Assembly (NCBI GenBank): GCA_014281115.1
Contig: JACONQ010000021.1
Span: 930,001-994,000, forward strand
Direction of reading: 5' to 3'
Source of the DNA: Laburnicola sp. R22_1
Taxonomy: Eukaryota > Ascomycota > Dothideomycetes > Pleosporales > Didymosphaeriaceae
DNA: 64,000 bases
Program-made: the position numbers and the translations under genes
Shown: positions 53,401 through 64,000 of the stretch, piece after piece
How positions within the stretch are numbered: position 1 is the first letter of the stretch
Layout: the number at the start of each line of letters is the position of its first letter
Notes under the pieces: model-generated
Database searches by the model: none
Told to the model about the DNA's origin: nothing
The model's input: only the letters and a program-made list of their open reading frames with translations

Positions 53401-55573
53401 AAACTAGATCTATATAAGCGCTAGTATCTATTAAACTAAGCGCGTTAGAGTCTTCTTCTTCTTATTACAAAGAGTCTTCTCTAAATAGTATTTACTATGT
53501 TAACACACAGCGTGTAAGAGCCACTTGTCCCTATTATAGCAAGCTTTACCTATCTTCCTAAGTTATACAAGGTTAATGCCAATACGTTTAAAGGGGCGTA
53601 TCGCAGGCTCGCGTTAAGGGCGTCAACTAATAATCTTAGAAAGCTTAGAGTTAATGCACTTTTCACATCCCCTCTATTATAGAGCTTAGGGGCTAGTAAT
53701 AAGCTTAATACTATCTACTGCCTGCTCTAGGTATTTAACCGCGTGTTGTTCTGCATAAGCTAGTATCTAATAAGCTTCTATAGGGGTAACTTATAGAGGC
53801 TTACGCTCTATATAGCTTGGCTTAGCTAACTTTAATTAAATTGTAAATGTGTACAACTCTAATATATTTAGACGTGTTACCTTATTAGAGTCTATAACCT
53901 AATAGCCACCCTACTTATTAAGTGTGCAGAATATGTCCATTAAAGCGCTCCTTAGATAGAGACAGCTACGTCCTAAGTCAAACTTAATACTAACTAATTA
54001 ACAGCATAAGAGTAACACTACTAATATAAAGAATATAGAAATAAGTGCTACCTATATTATAGTTACTTAATATTCGCTAGTTAGAGTATTAATAAACAGC
54101 TTAACATTTCCCTACTTATATATCTATAGGGCTTACATGCCGGCTAGTAGAATATTATCTGGGTGTCCATCTTAGATCTTCTCCTAAGTCTTTAGCCAAT
54201 GGTTTGTAATATATAGATTAGAGCCAGAATCTAGTATCTACTTGTTAATTAATAGTAGTGGAGGCTGTTAAACAGCAGCTATACTAAGTAAAGTAATAAC
54301 CTAAGCTGCGTTCTGGCTGCCTTGCTAGTGCATAACTGCTTCTGTTAAGTTTTAAGCATTTAATAGAGGGTAACTAGTGTCTATTAAGAAATTATTCTTA
54401 TTAGTAGTAGCTGCCTTTTCACTAGCTTTCTTCTTAGCTCCAAATAGAGCTGCGCTTAAAGGGTTACCTTTGCCTAGTTTTCTAACTCTATTAAACTTGG
54501 CTAAGACAACTGGGTTAGGCCTCCATCTAGCAGGTCAGAGAGAAGGCACTATATAGGAGCACTACTTAAATAAGTGCTATTTCCCGCAGATGCACATAAC
54601 TATATATTTCTAGGTATTACTATTAGTGTTTAGACTAGGGCGTCCTAAAACGGCGTATATTCTAAGTGCTAACGCTATAGGGTTTAAGGTGTATTAGAAC
54701 CGTTAATAGTTCTTTACTAGTGTAACAGGATTTATATATAGGGTTTTATTTATCTTAGCTCGCGTAATCTCCTAAATTTCGTGCGTAACAAAGGACTTAT
54801 TAATTCCCCTAATTGCTTAAAAAAAGTCCTGCTATACTTAATGGTCCTAGACTTTAGGTAGTTTTAGTTTAATTATGTTGCAAAGGATAGTAATATAGCT
54901 TTTATACTAAGCATCCATCTTTTATTATTATAGAACCTTCTTAATTTTGTTGTACTACTTAAGCAACTCATACTTGCGTTTTGCTACTAATATATAGAAT
55001 ATCTTCTTAAGTTATATAAGTTGTTTATAGGGTGTTTTAGCATCCTTAATAACTAGAATATGCCTGCTAGTAATTGTCCTTACAATTTCCCGTGTTAGGT
55101 TGTTAAGAGCGTTCTCCTTCTTCTACTAGGCTGCTAGCTTTGTTATATAGAACCTATACTAGAAGGTGTAGTCCTCTTATTTAGATTTTATAAGTTTGTC
55201 TAGTTTAATATTATTATTGCCCTAAATAATACTTAAAGCTTTATTAGGTATGTTGTCCTTTTTAAATAAGTGTAGTAGTCGCTCCTTAGGTTTCTTATTA
55301 TAGATTTTCTTAACAGTATCTACTATTAAATCTGGGTTACAATAGTTCCAGATCTTATATGCCTTAGCGGTTCTCTTTCGCAGAAAGATCCACTTTAACT
55401 AATCGCTTAGCTTATTAAGAATAATTATCTTCTTAACAATTAGCTTATCCTCTTTATTGCTTATTATAGCAAACTAGAGCTTATTAAGTTAATCTCTATT
55501 ATAGAAAGCGCGTGTGTAGTAAGTAGGTAGAGTGTAAACTATAGTCGAATTAAGCGTAGGCCGGGCTTATAAC
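50428..55573 (-). pseudogene. Decayed gag-pol of C2
   Basis: Collinear with C1 apart from the 184-base solo LTR at 52089-52272. No open block of note; the sequence is strongly AT-shifted relative to C1. Confidence 0.75.
52089..52272. repeat. Solo LTR (or small LTR element) of a second family inside C2
   Basis: 184 bases absent at the corresponding point of C1 and C4. It begins TGTAACGGTAGTAGG, ends AACCGCTATA, and is flanked by the perfect 5-base duplication GTAAA (52084-52088 and 52273-52277). The interior is rich in TTGCCTA/CTACTA motifs and codes for nothing. The final CA of a typical LTR reads TA here, which C-to-T decay could explain. Confidence 0.7.
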
Positions 55574-55742
55574 TGTATGGGATAAGTAGGTGTAAGGGAT
55601 AAGTAGAGTAGCAATTAGAAATAAGAGACTGAGTTAATTGTAACAAGCTAAATAGAGAAACTGCTTAAGTAGCAGAATCGTAATTAGCAACTAGTCTATA
55701 TTAGGTTGGTGGTATTATGTGATATCGTACTCCACACTAACA
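55574..55742 (-). repeat. LTR shared by C2 and C3, with duplicated start
   Basis: Core LTR 55591-55742. Upstream 55574-55590 (TGTATGGGATAAGTAGG) repeats the first 17 bases with one change and lies between the primer-binding site and the LTR proper. Confidence 0.85.
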
Positions 55743-56959
55743 CACCTTTTATAGCACAAAGGTAGCGGAGTGCTATAAAGTATAACAAAGCAAAATAAGT
55801 GAATAGAGGGCCTCTAGGGCACCTCCCTAGGAAGAACTCTATTAGGTAACAATAGATATAACAAACTTATCCTCTAAACCAATAACTTGTTAGCGGATAT
55901 CGGTTATTCCTAATTGCTGCAAGAATCGCTCGTGCTTGCTACTATTAGAGAGAGACTTTGTCAATCCATTAGCGGGCATATTAGCAGTTCCTATCTAGGT
56001 AACGTTAATGTTCCTAGCTTTAACTTGCTCGCGGATTCACATCTAATATACTTTAATATGTCTAAGCTTTGTGTTAAGCTTTTCTTTGTCCTTGTTAGCG
56101 ATAGAGACTATTTGCTAGTTATTATAGTACAACGTAGGTCGAACCTCTGGATTAAACCTAATAGCTTTAAAGGTGTTCATCTACTAGGATAACTTAGTGC
56201 TAGCAGTTAACAGGGCAAACAGTTCGGCCTTAGTAGTTGATTTAGTAATAGATTTTATGATTTTTGCCTTCTAATTAATAACCATACTATAGAGCTTAAA
56301 TATATAGGCGAATAAGCTTTGAGTAGTATTAGGATTGTTAGCAAACGCGGTATTAGAGGCACCAAAGAATAACAACTTCTTAGCTTCCTTATTGTTAATT
56401 TGACTAATGTAGTTAGCGTTCTTAGAGCGTGCTGTTGTTATTGCTTCAATTGCCTAGAATCGGAAGTCGTATAAGTATTGCCACACAGACTTAACAGCAG
56501 CAAGATACTTTTGGCTTAGATTATTTAGATAGCGGGCAAGTATTAAGTGCGCTTTTACTACGTCAGGCCAGGTGAAATATAAGATAAAGCCAAGGCATCT
56601 AACTAGGATCTAATATAGGCGGGTGCGCTCCGCGTTAGGTTTATCTATACTTAGGGGGAGATAAGACTCGCGCAGAGGGACCTTAGGGTGTTGGTTGCCC
56701 TAAAGGAGATTGTGGTTGTAGTAGACTTTTGCGATATAGGAGTCTTGGATTATTTAGACCTTGCCTTTCGCATAGTCTCTAATAATGCGTATCTCTAGGA
56801 ACTAGCGTAGTTCTCCTAAGCTTTGTGTCTTATATTGTTTCGTGAACTTGTGTTAAAACTATTAATAATATTATTAATCGCCTTTGCGGAAAAGGACGAC
56901 GATATTATCTACATAATAGAATAGTATTAGCTTGCCATTAGTGAATAGGTAAGGGATAC

Positions 56960-57111
56960 TATAAGGGATAAGTAGGGTAGCAATTAGAAATAAGAGACTA
57001 AGTTGATTGTAACAAGCTAAATAAAGAAACTGCTTAAGTAGCAGAATCGTAATTAGCAACTAGTCTATATTAGGTTAGTGGTATTATGTGATATCGTACT
57101 CCACACTAACA
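56960..57111 (-). repeat. C4 left LTR
   Basis: 152 bases, TATAAGGG...ACTAACA, next to GATAC. Confidence 0.9.
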
Positions 57112-60100
57112 CACCTCCTATAGCACAAAGGTAGCAGAGTGCTGTAAAGTATAATAAAGTAAAATGAGTAAATAGAGGGCCTCCAGGGCACCTCTCTAGA
57201 AAGAACTCTATTAGGTAATAACAGATGTGACAAACTTATCCTCTAAACTAATAACTTGTTAGCGGATATTAGTTATTCCCAATTGCTGCAAGAATCGCTC
57301 GTGCTTGCTACTATTAGAGAGAGACTTTATTAATCTATTAGCGGGCATATTAGTAGTTCCCATCTAGGTAACGTTAATGTTCCTAGCTTTAACTTGCTTG
57401 CGGATCCATATCTAATATACTTTAATATATCTAAGCTTCGTATTAAGCTTTTCTTTGTCCTTGTTAGCGATAGAGACTGTTTGCTAGTTATCACAGTACA
57501 ACGTAGGTCGAACCTCTAGATTAAACCTAATAGCTTTAAAGGTGTTTATCCACCAGGATAACTTAGTGCTAGCAGTTAACAGGGCAAACAGTTTAGCCTT
57601 AGTAGTTAATTTGGTAACAGATCTTATGATTTTTGCCTTCTAATTAATAACCATACTATAGAGCTTAAACACATAGGCGAATAAGCTTTAAGCAGTATTA
57701 GGATTGTTAGCAAACGCGGCATTAAAGGCACTAAAGAACAACAACTCCTTAGCTTCCTTATTATCAATTTAACTAATGTAGTTGGCGTTCTTAGAGCGTG
57801 CTGTTATTGCTCCAATTGCCCAGAATCGGAAGTTATATAAGTATTACCACACAGACTTAATAGTAGTAAGATGCTTTTGGCTTAGATTGTTTAGATAGCG
57901 GGCAAGTATTAAGTGCGCTTTTGCCACATTAGGCCAGGTGAAATATAAGATAAAGCCAAGGCATCTAACTAGGATCTAATATAGGTGGGTGCGCTCCGCG
58001 TTAGGTTTATCTGTACTTGGGGGGAGATAAGACTCGCGCAGAGGGACCTTAGGGTGTTGGCTGCCCTAAAGGAGATTGTAGTTATGGCAGACTTTTGCGA
58101 TATAGGAGTCTTAGATTATCTAGACTTTGTCTTTCGCATAGTCTCTAATAATGCGTATCCCTAGGAACTAGCCTAGTTCTTCTAAGCTTTGTGTCTTATA
58201 TTATTTCGTAAACTCGCGTTAAAACTATTAATAATATTGTTAATCGCCTTTGCGGAAAAGGACGACAATATTATCTACGTAATAGAATAGTATTAGCTTG
58301 CTATTAGTAAATAGGCAAGGGATACCCTTGACTTAAGTGAAGCCCATATTAATAAGGGTCTTCTTTAGGTGTTTGTGCCACAGCGCTGGGGCATCCTTAA
58401 GCCTATATAGTGCTTGGCGTAGTCGCATTATATTGCCTAGTCTGTCTTAAAACCCATCTAGAGTCTAGACATAATAGAGTCAGGCCAGGTACGCGTTGAG
58501 GAAAGCATTCTTAACATTATACTAGTAGGCAAGGAGTCTAAAGGCGCACATAATAGCGATAAGGAAGCGGAGCGTTTAAGCCGCGAGGGTGGCTGCGTAG
58601 GTATTATCCCAAGTTGTCTATAAATCTCCTCTCACAACTAGTTAAGCTTTGTAGCTAGTTAAGTAGCTATTAGTATTAAACTTATACGTGAAAACCCACA
58701 TTAGTAGTAGGGTCTTAGCATCTAAGTGCTTCTTTACATTATCTTTTACCTTCTTAAATACACCTTTATAAAGCTACTCCTTAATCTTCTTATTTGTAGT
58801 AGCGAACCACTTATTAGCATTAGGGCGGGATTTGACCTCAGCCTAGTTCTTTAGTGGCGGCGGCAGTTAATCACAGTAAACCTTTAACTCTTTATTTAGG
58901 GGCAGTTGCACAATTGCCGTAGCAAACGTTTACTAGTACAGAGAAGCGTGCGTACTAAAATGGTCCCTAGGCGTATTATCTCCTCTACCACCTCCCCAAC
59001 AATAGGACCCTAGAACAATATTGTCTACAGCAATATTAGGGTTTGTCTATCTTAGAGCGTTATTCTAATAGCGGTTTAGCGTAGTATCTCTAGAAGCAAT
59101 CTCTCTTTAGCCTTTTAGTTAAGAATAATTATAAGTGCTAGGTACTAGTGTCTCTTAGGGTGTAAGTAATCCTTTATAGGCCTCCTATTAAATCTGCTCT
59201 TTAGCATTATCTAGCCTAGTAGCCTCTTCTTCTTAATCCTTAACATTATCTTTAACTATATGTTAACGATGTGTTATATTATAATGGATCTGCTTAATAA
59301 CGGGATCTTCCTCCTTGTCCAATAAATCAATATTAAGGACTCTAACTACGCGTTGTATCTCCTCCGTTATAGGCTTAAGTTGTAGAGCTGAGTAGCGTTA
59401 GTCTCGTACAAAGACAACATTACGTGTTTGAACAACACTGTTAGCCCCAGAAACCCATACACAGAAGATATTCGTTCCTTTATATCCAACTAGCCATCTA
59501 GTAATCGACCTTAACTTAAGCTTGTTACCTTTAGCCACCTTAGTATTACAGAATAGGGCTTTGGCACTAATAACATCTATATATGCAAGAGACAGCTTCA
59601 CCTTACGTATATATTTATAGGGCGTCTTCTAGTTAAGAACCTCTATTAGCAATTAATTAAGGATGTAAATAGCTGTTAGGCATAACTTGTTAGCTAGTTC
59701 CTTAGGCAAATTTGCTTTAATCCGTAAAGCTCTTGCCGCAGTAATAATAAGGTTACTAGCCTTCTTAGGCAGGCTAGTCATCTCTTCTGCACTAACAGCA
59801 CGTCGCTTAGCTATAATACCCAGGTCTTAAAAGACCTCCTAGAGATTAGCATAACCCTTTTCGTTATTATAGCGAATATATATAATAATCGCGTTAAACT
59901 GAGTCTATATAAGCGCTAGTATCTGTTAAACTAAGCGCGTTAGAGTCTCCTTCTTCTTATTATAAAGAGTCTTCCCTAAATAGTATCTGCTATGTTAACA
60001 CACAGCGTGTAAGAGCCACTTGTCCCTATTATAGCAAGCTTCACCCGTCTTCCTAAGTTATACAAGATTAATACTAATACGTTTAAAGGGGCGTGTTGCA

Positions 60101-62069
60101 GGCTCGCGTTAAGGGCGTTAACTAATAATCTTAGAAAGCTTAGAGTTAATGCACTTTTCACATTCTATCTATTACAAAGCTTGGGGGCCAGTGATAAGCC
60201 TAATACTATCTACTGCCTGCTCTAGGTGTTTAACCGCGCGTTGTCCTGCATAAGCTAGCATCTAATAAGCTTCTATAGGGGTGACTTATAGAGGCTTGCG
60301 CTCTATACAGCTTGGCTTAGCTAACTTTAACTAAATCGCAAATGTGTACAACTCTAATGCGTTCGAACGTGTTGCCTTGTTAGAGTCTATAACCTAATGG
60401 CCACCCTGCTTATTAAGTGTGCAGAATATGTCCATTAAAGCGCTCCTTAGATAGAGACAGCTACGTCCTAAGTCGAACTTAATACCAACTAATTAACAGT
60501 GTAAGAGTGACACTACTAATATAAAGAACGTGGAAATAAGTGCTACCTATATTATAGTTACTTAACATTCGCTAGTTGGAGTATTAACAAACAGCTTAAC
60601 ATTTCCCCACTTATGTATCTGCAGGGCTTGCGTGCCAGCTAGTAGGATATTATCTAGGTATCTATCTCGGATCTTCTCCTAAGTCTTTGGCCGATAGTTT
60701 GTAACATGTAGATTGGAGCCAGGATCTAGTATCTACTTATTAATTAATAGCGGTAGAGGCTGTTAAATAGTAGCTATACTAAGTGGAGTAATAACCTAAG
60801 CTGCGTTCTAGCTGCCTTGCTAGTGCATAACTGCTCCTGTTAAGTTTTAAGTATTTAATAAAGGGTGACTAGTGTCTATTAAGAAATTATTCTTGTTGGC
60901 AGCAGCTGCCTTTTTACTAACTTTCTTCTTAGCTCTAAACAGAGCTGCGCTTAAAGGGTTGCCTTTGCCTAGTTTCCTAACTCTGTCAAACTTGGCTAAG
61001 ACAGCTAGGTCGGGCCTCTATCTAGTAGGTTGGAGAGAAGGCACCACATAGAAGCACTGTTTAAACAGGTGCTATTCCCCACAAATACACGTGACTATAT
61101 ATTTCTAGGTGTTGTTATTAGTGTTTAAACTAGGGCGTCCTAAAACAGCGTATGTTCCAAGTGCTAACGCTATAGGGTTTAAGGTGCGTTAGAACTATTA
61201 ATAGTTCTTCACTAGTGCAATAGGATCTATATATAGGGTTTTATTTATCTTAGCTTGCGTAATCTCCTAAATTTCGTGTGTGACAAAGAACTTATTAATT
61301 CCCCTAATTGCTTAAAGAAAGTCCTGCTGTGCCTAATAGTCCTAGACTTTAGGTAGTTTTAGTTTAATTATGTCGCGAAGAATAGTGATGTAGCTCTCAT
61401 ACTAAGTATTTATCTTCTATTGTTGCGGAACCTTCTTAATCTTGTCGTACTGCTTAAGCACTCATACTTGCGTTTTGCTACTAATATACAGAATATCTTC
61501 TTAAGTTATATAAGTTATTTATAGGGAGTTTTAGCATCCTTAATAACTAGGATATGCCTACTAGTAATTGTTTTTACAATCTCCCGTGCTAGGTTATTAA
61601 GAGCGTTCTTCTTCTTCTACTAGGCTGCCAGCTTTATTACGTAGAACTTATACCAAAAGGTGTAGTCCTCTTATTTAGATTTTGTAAGTTCGTCTAGTTT
61701 AATATTATTATCGCCCTAGACAATACTTAAAGCTTTATTAAGTGTGTTGTCCTTTTTAAATAAGCGTAGTAGTCGCTCCTTAGGTTTCTTATTATAGATT
61801 TTCTTAATAGTGTCTACTATTAAATCTAGGTTATAATAGTCCCAAATCTTGTATGCCTTAGCGGTCCTCTTTTGTAGAAAGATCCACTTTAACTAATTAC
61901 TTGGCTTATTAAGAATAATTGTCTTCTTAACAATTAGCTCGTTCTCTTTGTTGCTTATTATAGCAAACTAGAGCTTATTAAGTTAATCTCTATTATAGAA
62001 AGCGCGTATGTATAGTAAGTAAGTAGAGTGTAAACTATAGTCGAATTAAGCGTAGGCTAGGCTCATAAC
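57112..62069 (-). pseudogene. Decayed gag-pol of C4
   Basis: Collinear with C1. The reverse transcriptase, RNase H, integrase and gag regions are identifiable only by nucleotide similarity to C1 and by short blocks such as the integrase segment at 59601-59398 (AKALFCNTKVAKGNKLKLRS). Dense TAA/TAG codons. Confidence 0.75.
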
Positions 62070-62221
62070 TGTAAGGGATAAGTAGGGTAGCAATTAGGAA
62101 TAAGAGACTAAGTTAATTGTAACAAGCTAAACAGAGAAACTACTTAAGTAGTAGAATTATAATTAGCAACTAGTCTACATTAGGTTGGTAGTATTATGTA
62201 ATATTGTACTTTACACTAATA
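62070..62221 (-). repeat. C4 right LTR
   Basis: 152 bases, TGTAAGGG...ACTAATA, followed by GATAC. Preceded by the tRNA-Met-like primer-binding site (GGCTCATAAC on the plus strand). Confidence 0.9.
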
Positions 62222-64000
62222 GATACCCTTAACTTAAGTAAAGCCCATATTAACAAGGGTCTTCTTTAGGTGTTTATGCCACAGCGCTAGGGCATCCTTA
62301 AGCCTATACAGTGCTTGGCGTAGTCATATTATATTGCCTAGTCTGTCTTAGAACCCATCTAAAGTCCAGACGTAACAGAGTTGGGCCAGATACGCGTTAA
62401 GGAAAGTATTCTTAACGTTGTACTAGTAGGCAAGGAGTCCAAAGGCGCACATAATAGCAATAAGGAAGCGGAGCGTTCGAGCCACAAGGGTAGCTGCGTA
62501 GGTATTATCCCAAGTCGTCTGCAAATCTCCTCTTACAACTAGTCGAGCTTTGTAGCTAGTTAAGTAGCTATTAGCATTAAACTTATACGTAAAAACCCAT
62601 ATTAGTAGTAGGGTCTTAGTATCTAGGTGCTTCTTTACATTATCTTTTACCTTCTTAAATACACCTTTGTAAAGCTGCTTCTTAATCTTCTTATCTATAG
62701 CAGCGAACCACTTATTAGTATTAGGGCGGGATTTAACCTTAGCCTAGTTCTTTAGTGGCGGCGGCAGTTAATTACAGTAAATCTTCAACTCTTTATTTGG
62801 GGGCAGTTGCACAATTGCTGTAGCAAACATTTGCTAGTATAGAGAAGCGTGCGTACTAAAATAGTCTCTAGGCGTATTGTCTCCTCTACTACCTCCCTAA
62901 TAACAGGACCCTAGAACGATATTGTCTGCAGTAATATTAGGGTTTGTCTGTCTTAGAGCGTTATTCTAATAGCGGTTTAGCGTAGTATCTCCAGAAGCAA
63001 TCTCTCTCTAGCCTTTTAGTTAAGAACAATTATAAGTGCTAGGTACTAGTGTCTCTTGGGGTGTGAGTAATCCTTTATAGGCCTCCTATTAAATCTGCTC
63101 TTTAGCATTATCTAGCCTAGTAGCCTCTTCTTCTTAATCCTTAACATTATCTTTAACTATATGTTAACAATATGTTATATTACAATAGATCTGCTTAATA
63201 ATAGGATCTTCCTCCTTGTCTAATAAATCGATATTAAGGACTCTAACTACGCGTCGTATCTCCTCTATCATAGGCTTAAGTTGTAGAGCCGAGTAGCGTT
63301 AGTCTCGTACGAAGACAACATCACGTGTTCGAACAACACTATCAGCCCCAGAAACCTATACATGGAAGATATTCGTTCCTTTATATCCAACTAGCCATTT
63401 AGTAATCGACCTTAACTCGAGCTTGTCACCTTTGGCCACCTTAGTATTATGGAATAGGGCTTTGGCACTAATAACATCTATGTATATAAGAGACGGCTTT
63501 ACCTTACGTATATGTTCGTAGGGCGTCTTCTAGTTAAGAACCTCTATTAGCAATTAATTAAGGATGTAAATAGCTGTTAGGCATAACTTGTTAGCTAGTT
63601 CTTTAGGCAAATTTGCTTTAATCCGCAAAGCTCTTGCCGCAGTGATAATAAGGTTACTAGCCTTCTTAGGCAGGCCAGTCATCTCTTCTACACTAACAGT
63701 ATGTTGCTTAGCTGTAATACCTAGGTCTTAAAAGACCTCCTAGAGATTAGCATAACTCTTTTTATTATTATAGCGAACGTATACAACAATTGCGTTAAAC
63801 TAGGTCTATATAAGCGCTAGTATCTATTAAACTAAGTGTGTTAGAGTCTCCTTCTTCTTATTATAAAGAGTCTTCCCTAAATAGTATTTACTATATTAAC
63901 ACATAGCGTGTAAGAGCCACTTGTCTCTATTATAGTAAGCTTTACCTATCTTCCTAAGTTATACAAGGTTAATACTAATACGTTTAAAGGGGCGTGTCGC

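Larger units (their letters stand above)
50276..55742 (-). mobile_element. Copia element C2, strongly decayed
   Basis: Same family as C1. Left LTR 50276-50427; right LTR 55591-55742, preceded by a 17-base near-duplicate of the LTR start (55574-55590). The interior matches C1 throughout but with many C-to-T and G-to-A changes; no long frame survives. A 184-base solo LTR of another family sits at 52089-52272. The right LTR is followed by another copy of the family's left-end interior, so C2 and C3 are in tandem with a shared LTR. C2 inserted in the pol region of C5 (left flank ACATC). Confidence 0.9.
56960..62221 (-). mobile_element. Copia element C4 nested in C3, 5262 bases
   Basis: LTRs at 56960-57111 and 62070-62221, flanked by the perfect target duplication GATAC (56955-56959 and 62222-62226). 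The outermost bases have decayed: the left LTR starts TATAAGGG instead of TGTAAGGG, and the right LTR ends ACTAATA instead of ACTAACA. The LTR pair differs at many sites, all transitions that I could see. A short integrase block (RWLVGYKGTNIF, 59398-59601) survives on the minus strand. Confidence 0.92.
55743..64000 (-). mobile_element. Copia element C3, split by C4 and running off the window
   Basis: The interior starts at 55743 directly after the shared LTR, runs to 56959, is interrupted by C4 (56960-62221), and resumes at the target copy 62222-62226 to the end of the window. The two halves align to a continuous stretch of C1 around 16050. No functional frame remains. Confidence 0.9.

Noticed and set aside
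1..64000. CRISPR arrays, rRNA genes or bacterial-type operon signals
   Set aside because: None seen. The periodic repeats present are terminal repeats of transposons, and gene structure is eukaryotic.

Overview
This window looks like a stretch of a filamentous ascomycete (Pezizomycotina) genome. Host genes have short GT-AG introns of about 54-64 bases with CTAA(C/T)-like branch sites. There is a fungal polyketide synthase-nonribosomal peptide synthetase (PKS-NRPS) cluster. The transposon families (pogo/Fot1, hAT, Mutator-like, Ty1/copia) are typical of such genomes. Repeats and some neighbouring host genes carry C-to-T / G-to-A nonsense and missense changes that look like repeat-induced point mutation (RIP). 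I do not name the species.

Layout. 450-9600: a hAT transposon whose 5' region was invaded by three pogo-type elements, called P1, P2 and P3 here. 9594-9911: the C-terminal end of an unrecognised host gene. 10720-32107: a three-gene secondary-metabolite cluster. It has a lipocalin-fold Diels-Alderase-like gene (minus strand), a divergently transcribed trans-acting enoyl reductase, and a PKS-NRPS of about 4005 codons that I model with six exons. The PKS-NRPS is split in its ketosynthase by a full copia element (C1, 14704-19964, target duplication TTCTT). It also has a TGA just before the condensation-domain HHxxxDG motif. 32648-36607: two more pogo elements (P4, P5) inserted at mirror-image TA sites of a perfect 50-base palindrome. 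37066-38542: an intact three-exon kinesin-like gene. 39392-42634: a decayed Mutator-like element with terminal inverted repeats of about 200 bases or more. 42982-44828: pogo element P6. 45080-46077 and 46734-47826: two host genes (a membrane protein and a Sir2-type deacetylase) broken by single-base nonsense changes. 48862-49068: a MADS-like small gene cut by a copia element. 49069-64000: a nest of copia elements (C5, C2, C3, C4, plus two solo LTRs) running off the window.

How it works together. The gene set (PKS-NRPS without an evident cis enoyl reductase, a trans enoyl reductase, a Diels-Alderase-like protein) is the signature of decalin-type tetramic-acid or pyrrolidinone pathways. The core enzyme cannot be made as the sequence stands, so the pathway is probably silent in this strain. 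C1 is the least mutated copia copy and so probably the youngest.

The observations I find most novel are two. First, all six pogo elements have different terminal inverted repeats, yet each contains a direct repeat with the same 17-base period (16 in P4), which may be tandem transposase boxes. Second, pogo insertions cluster within palindromic targets.
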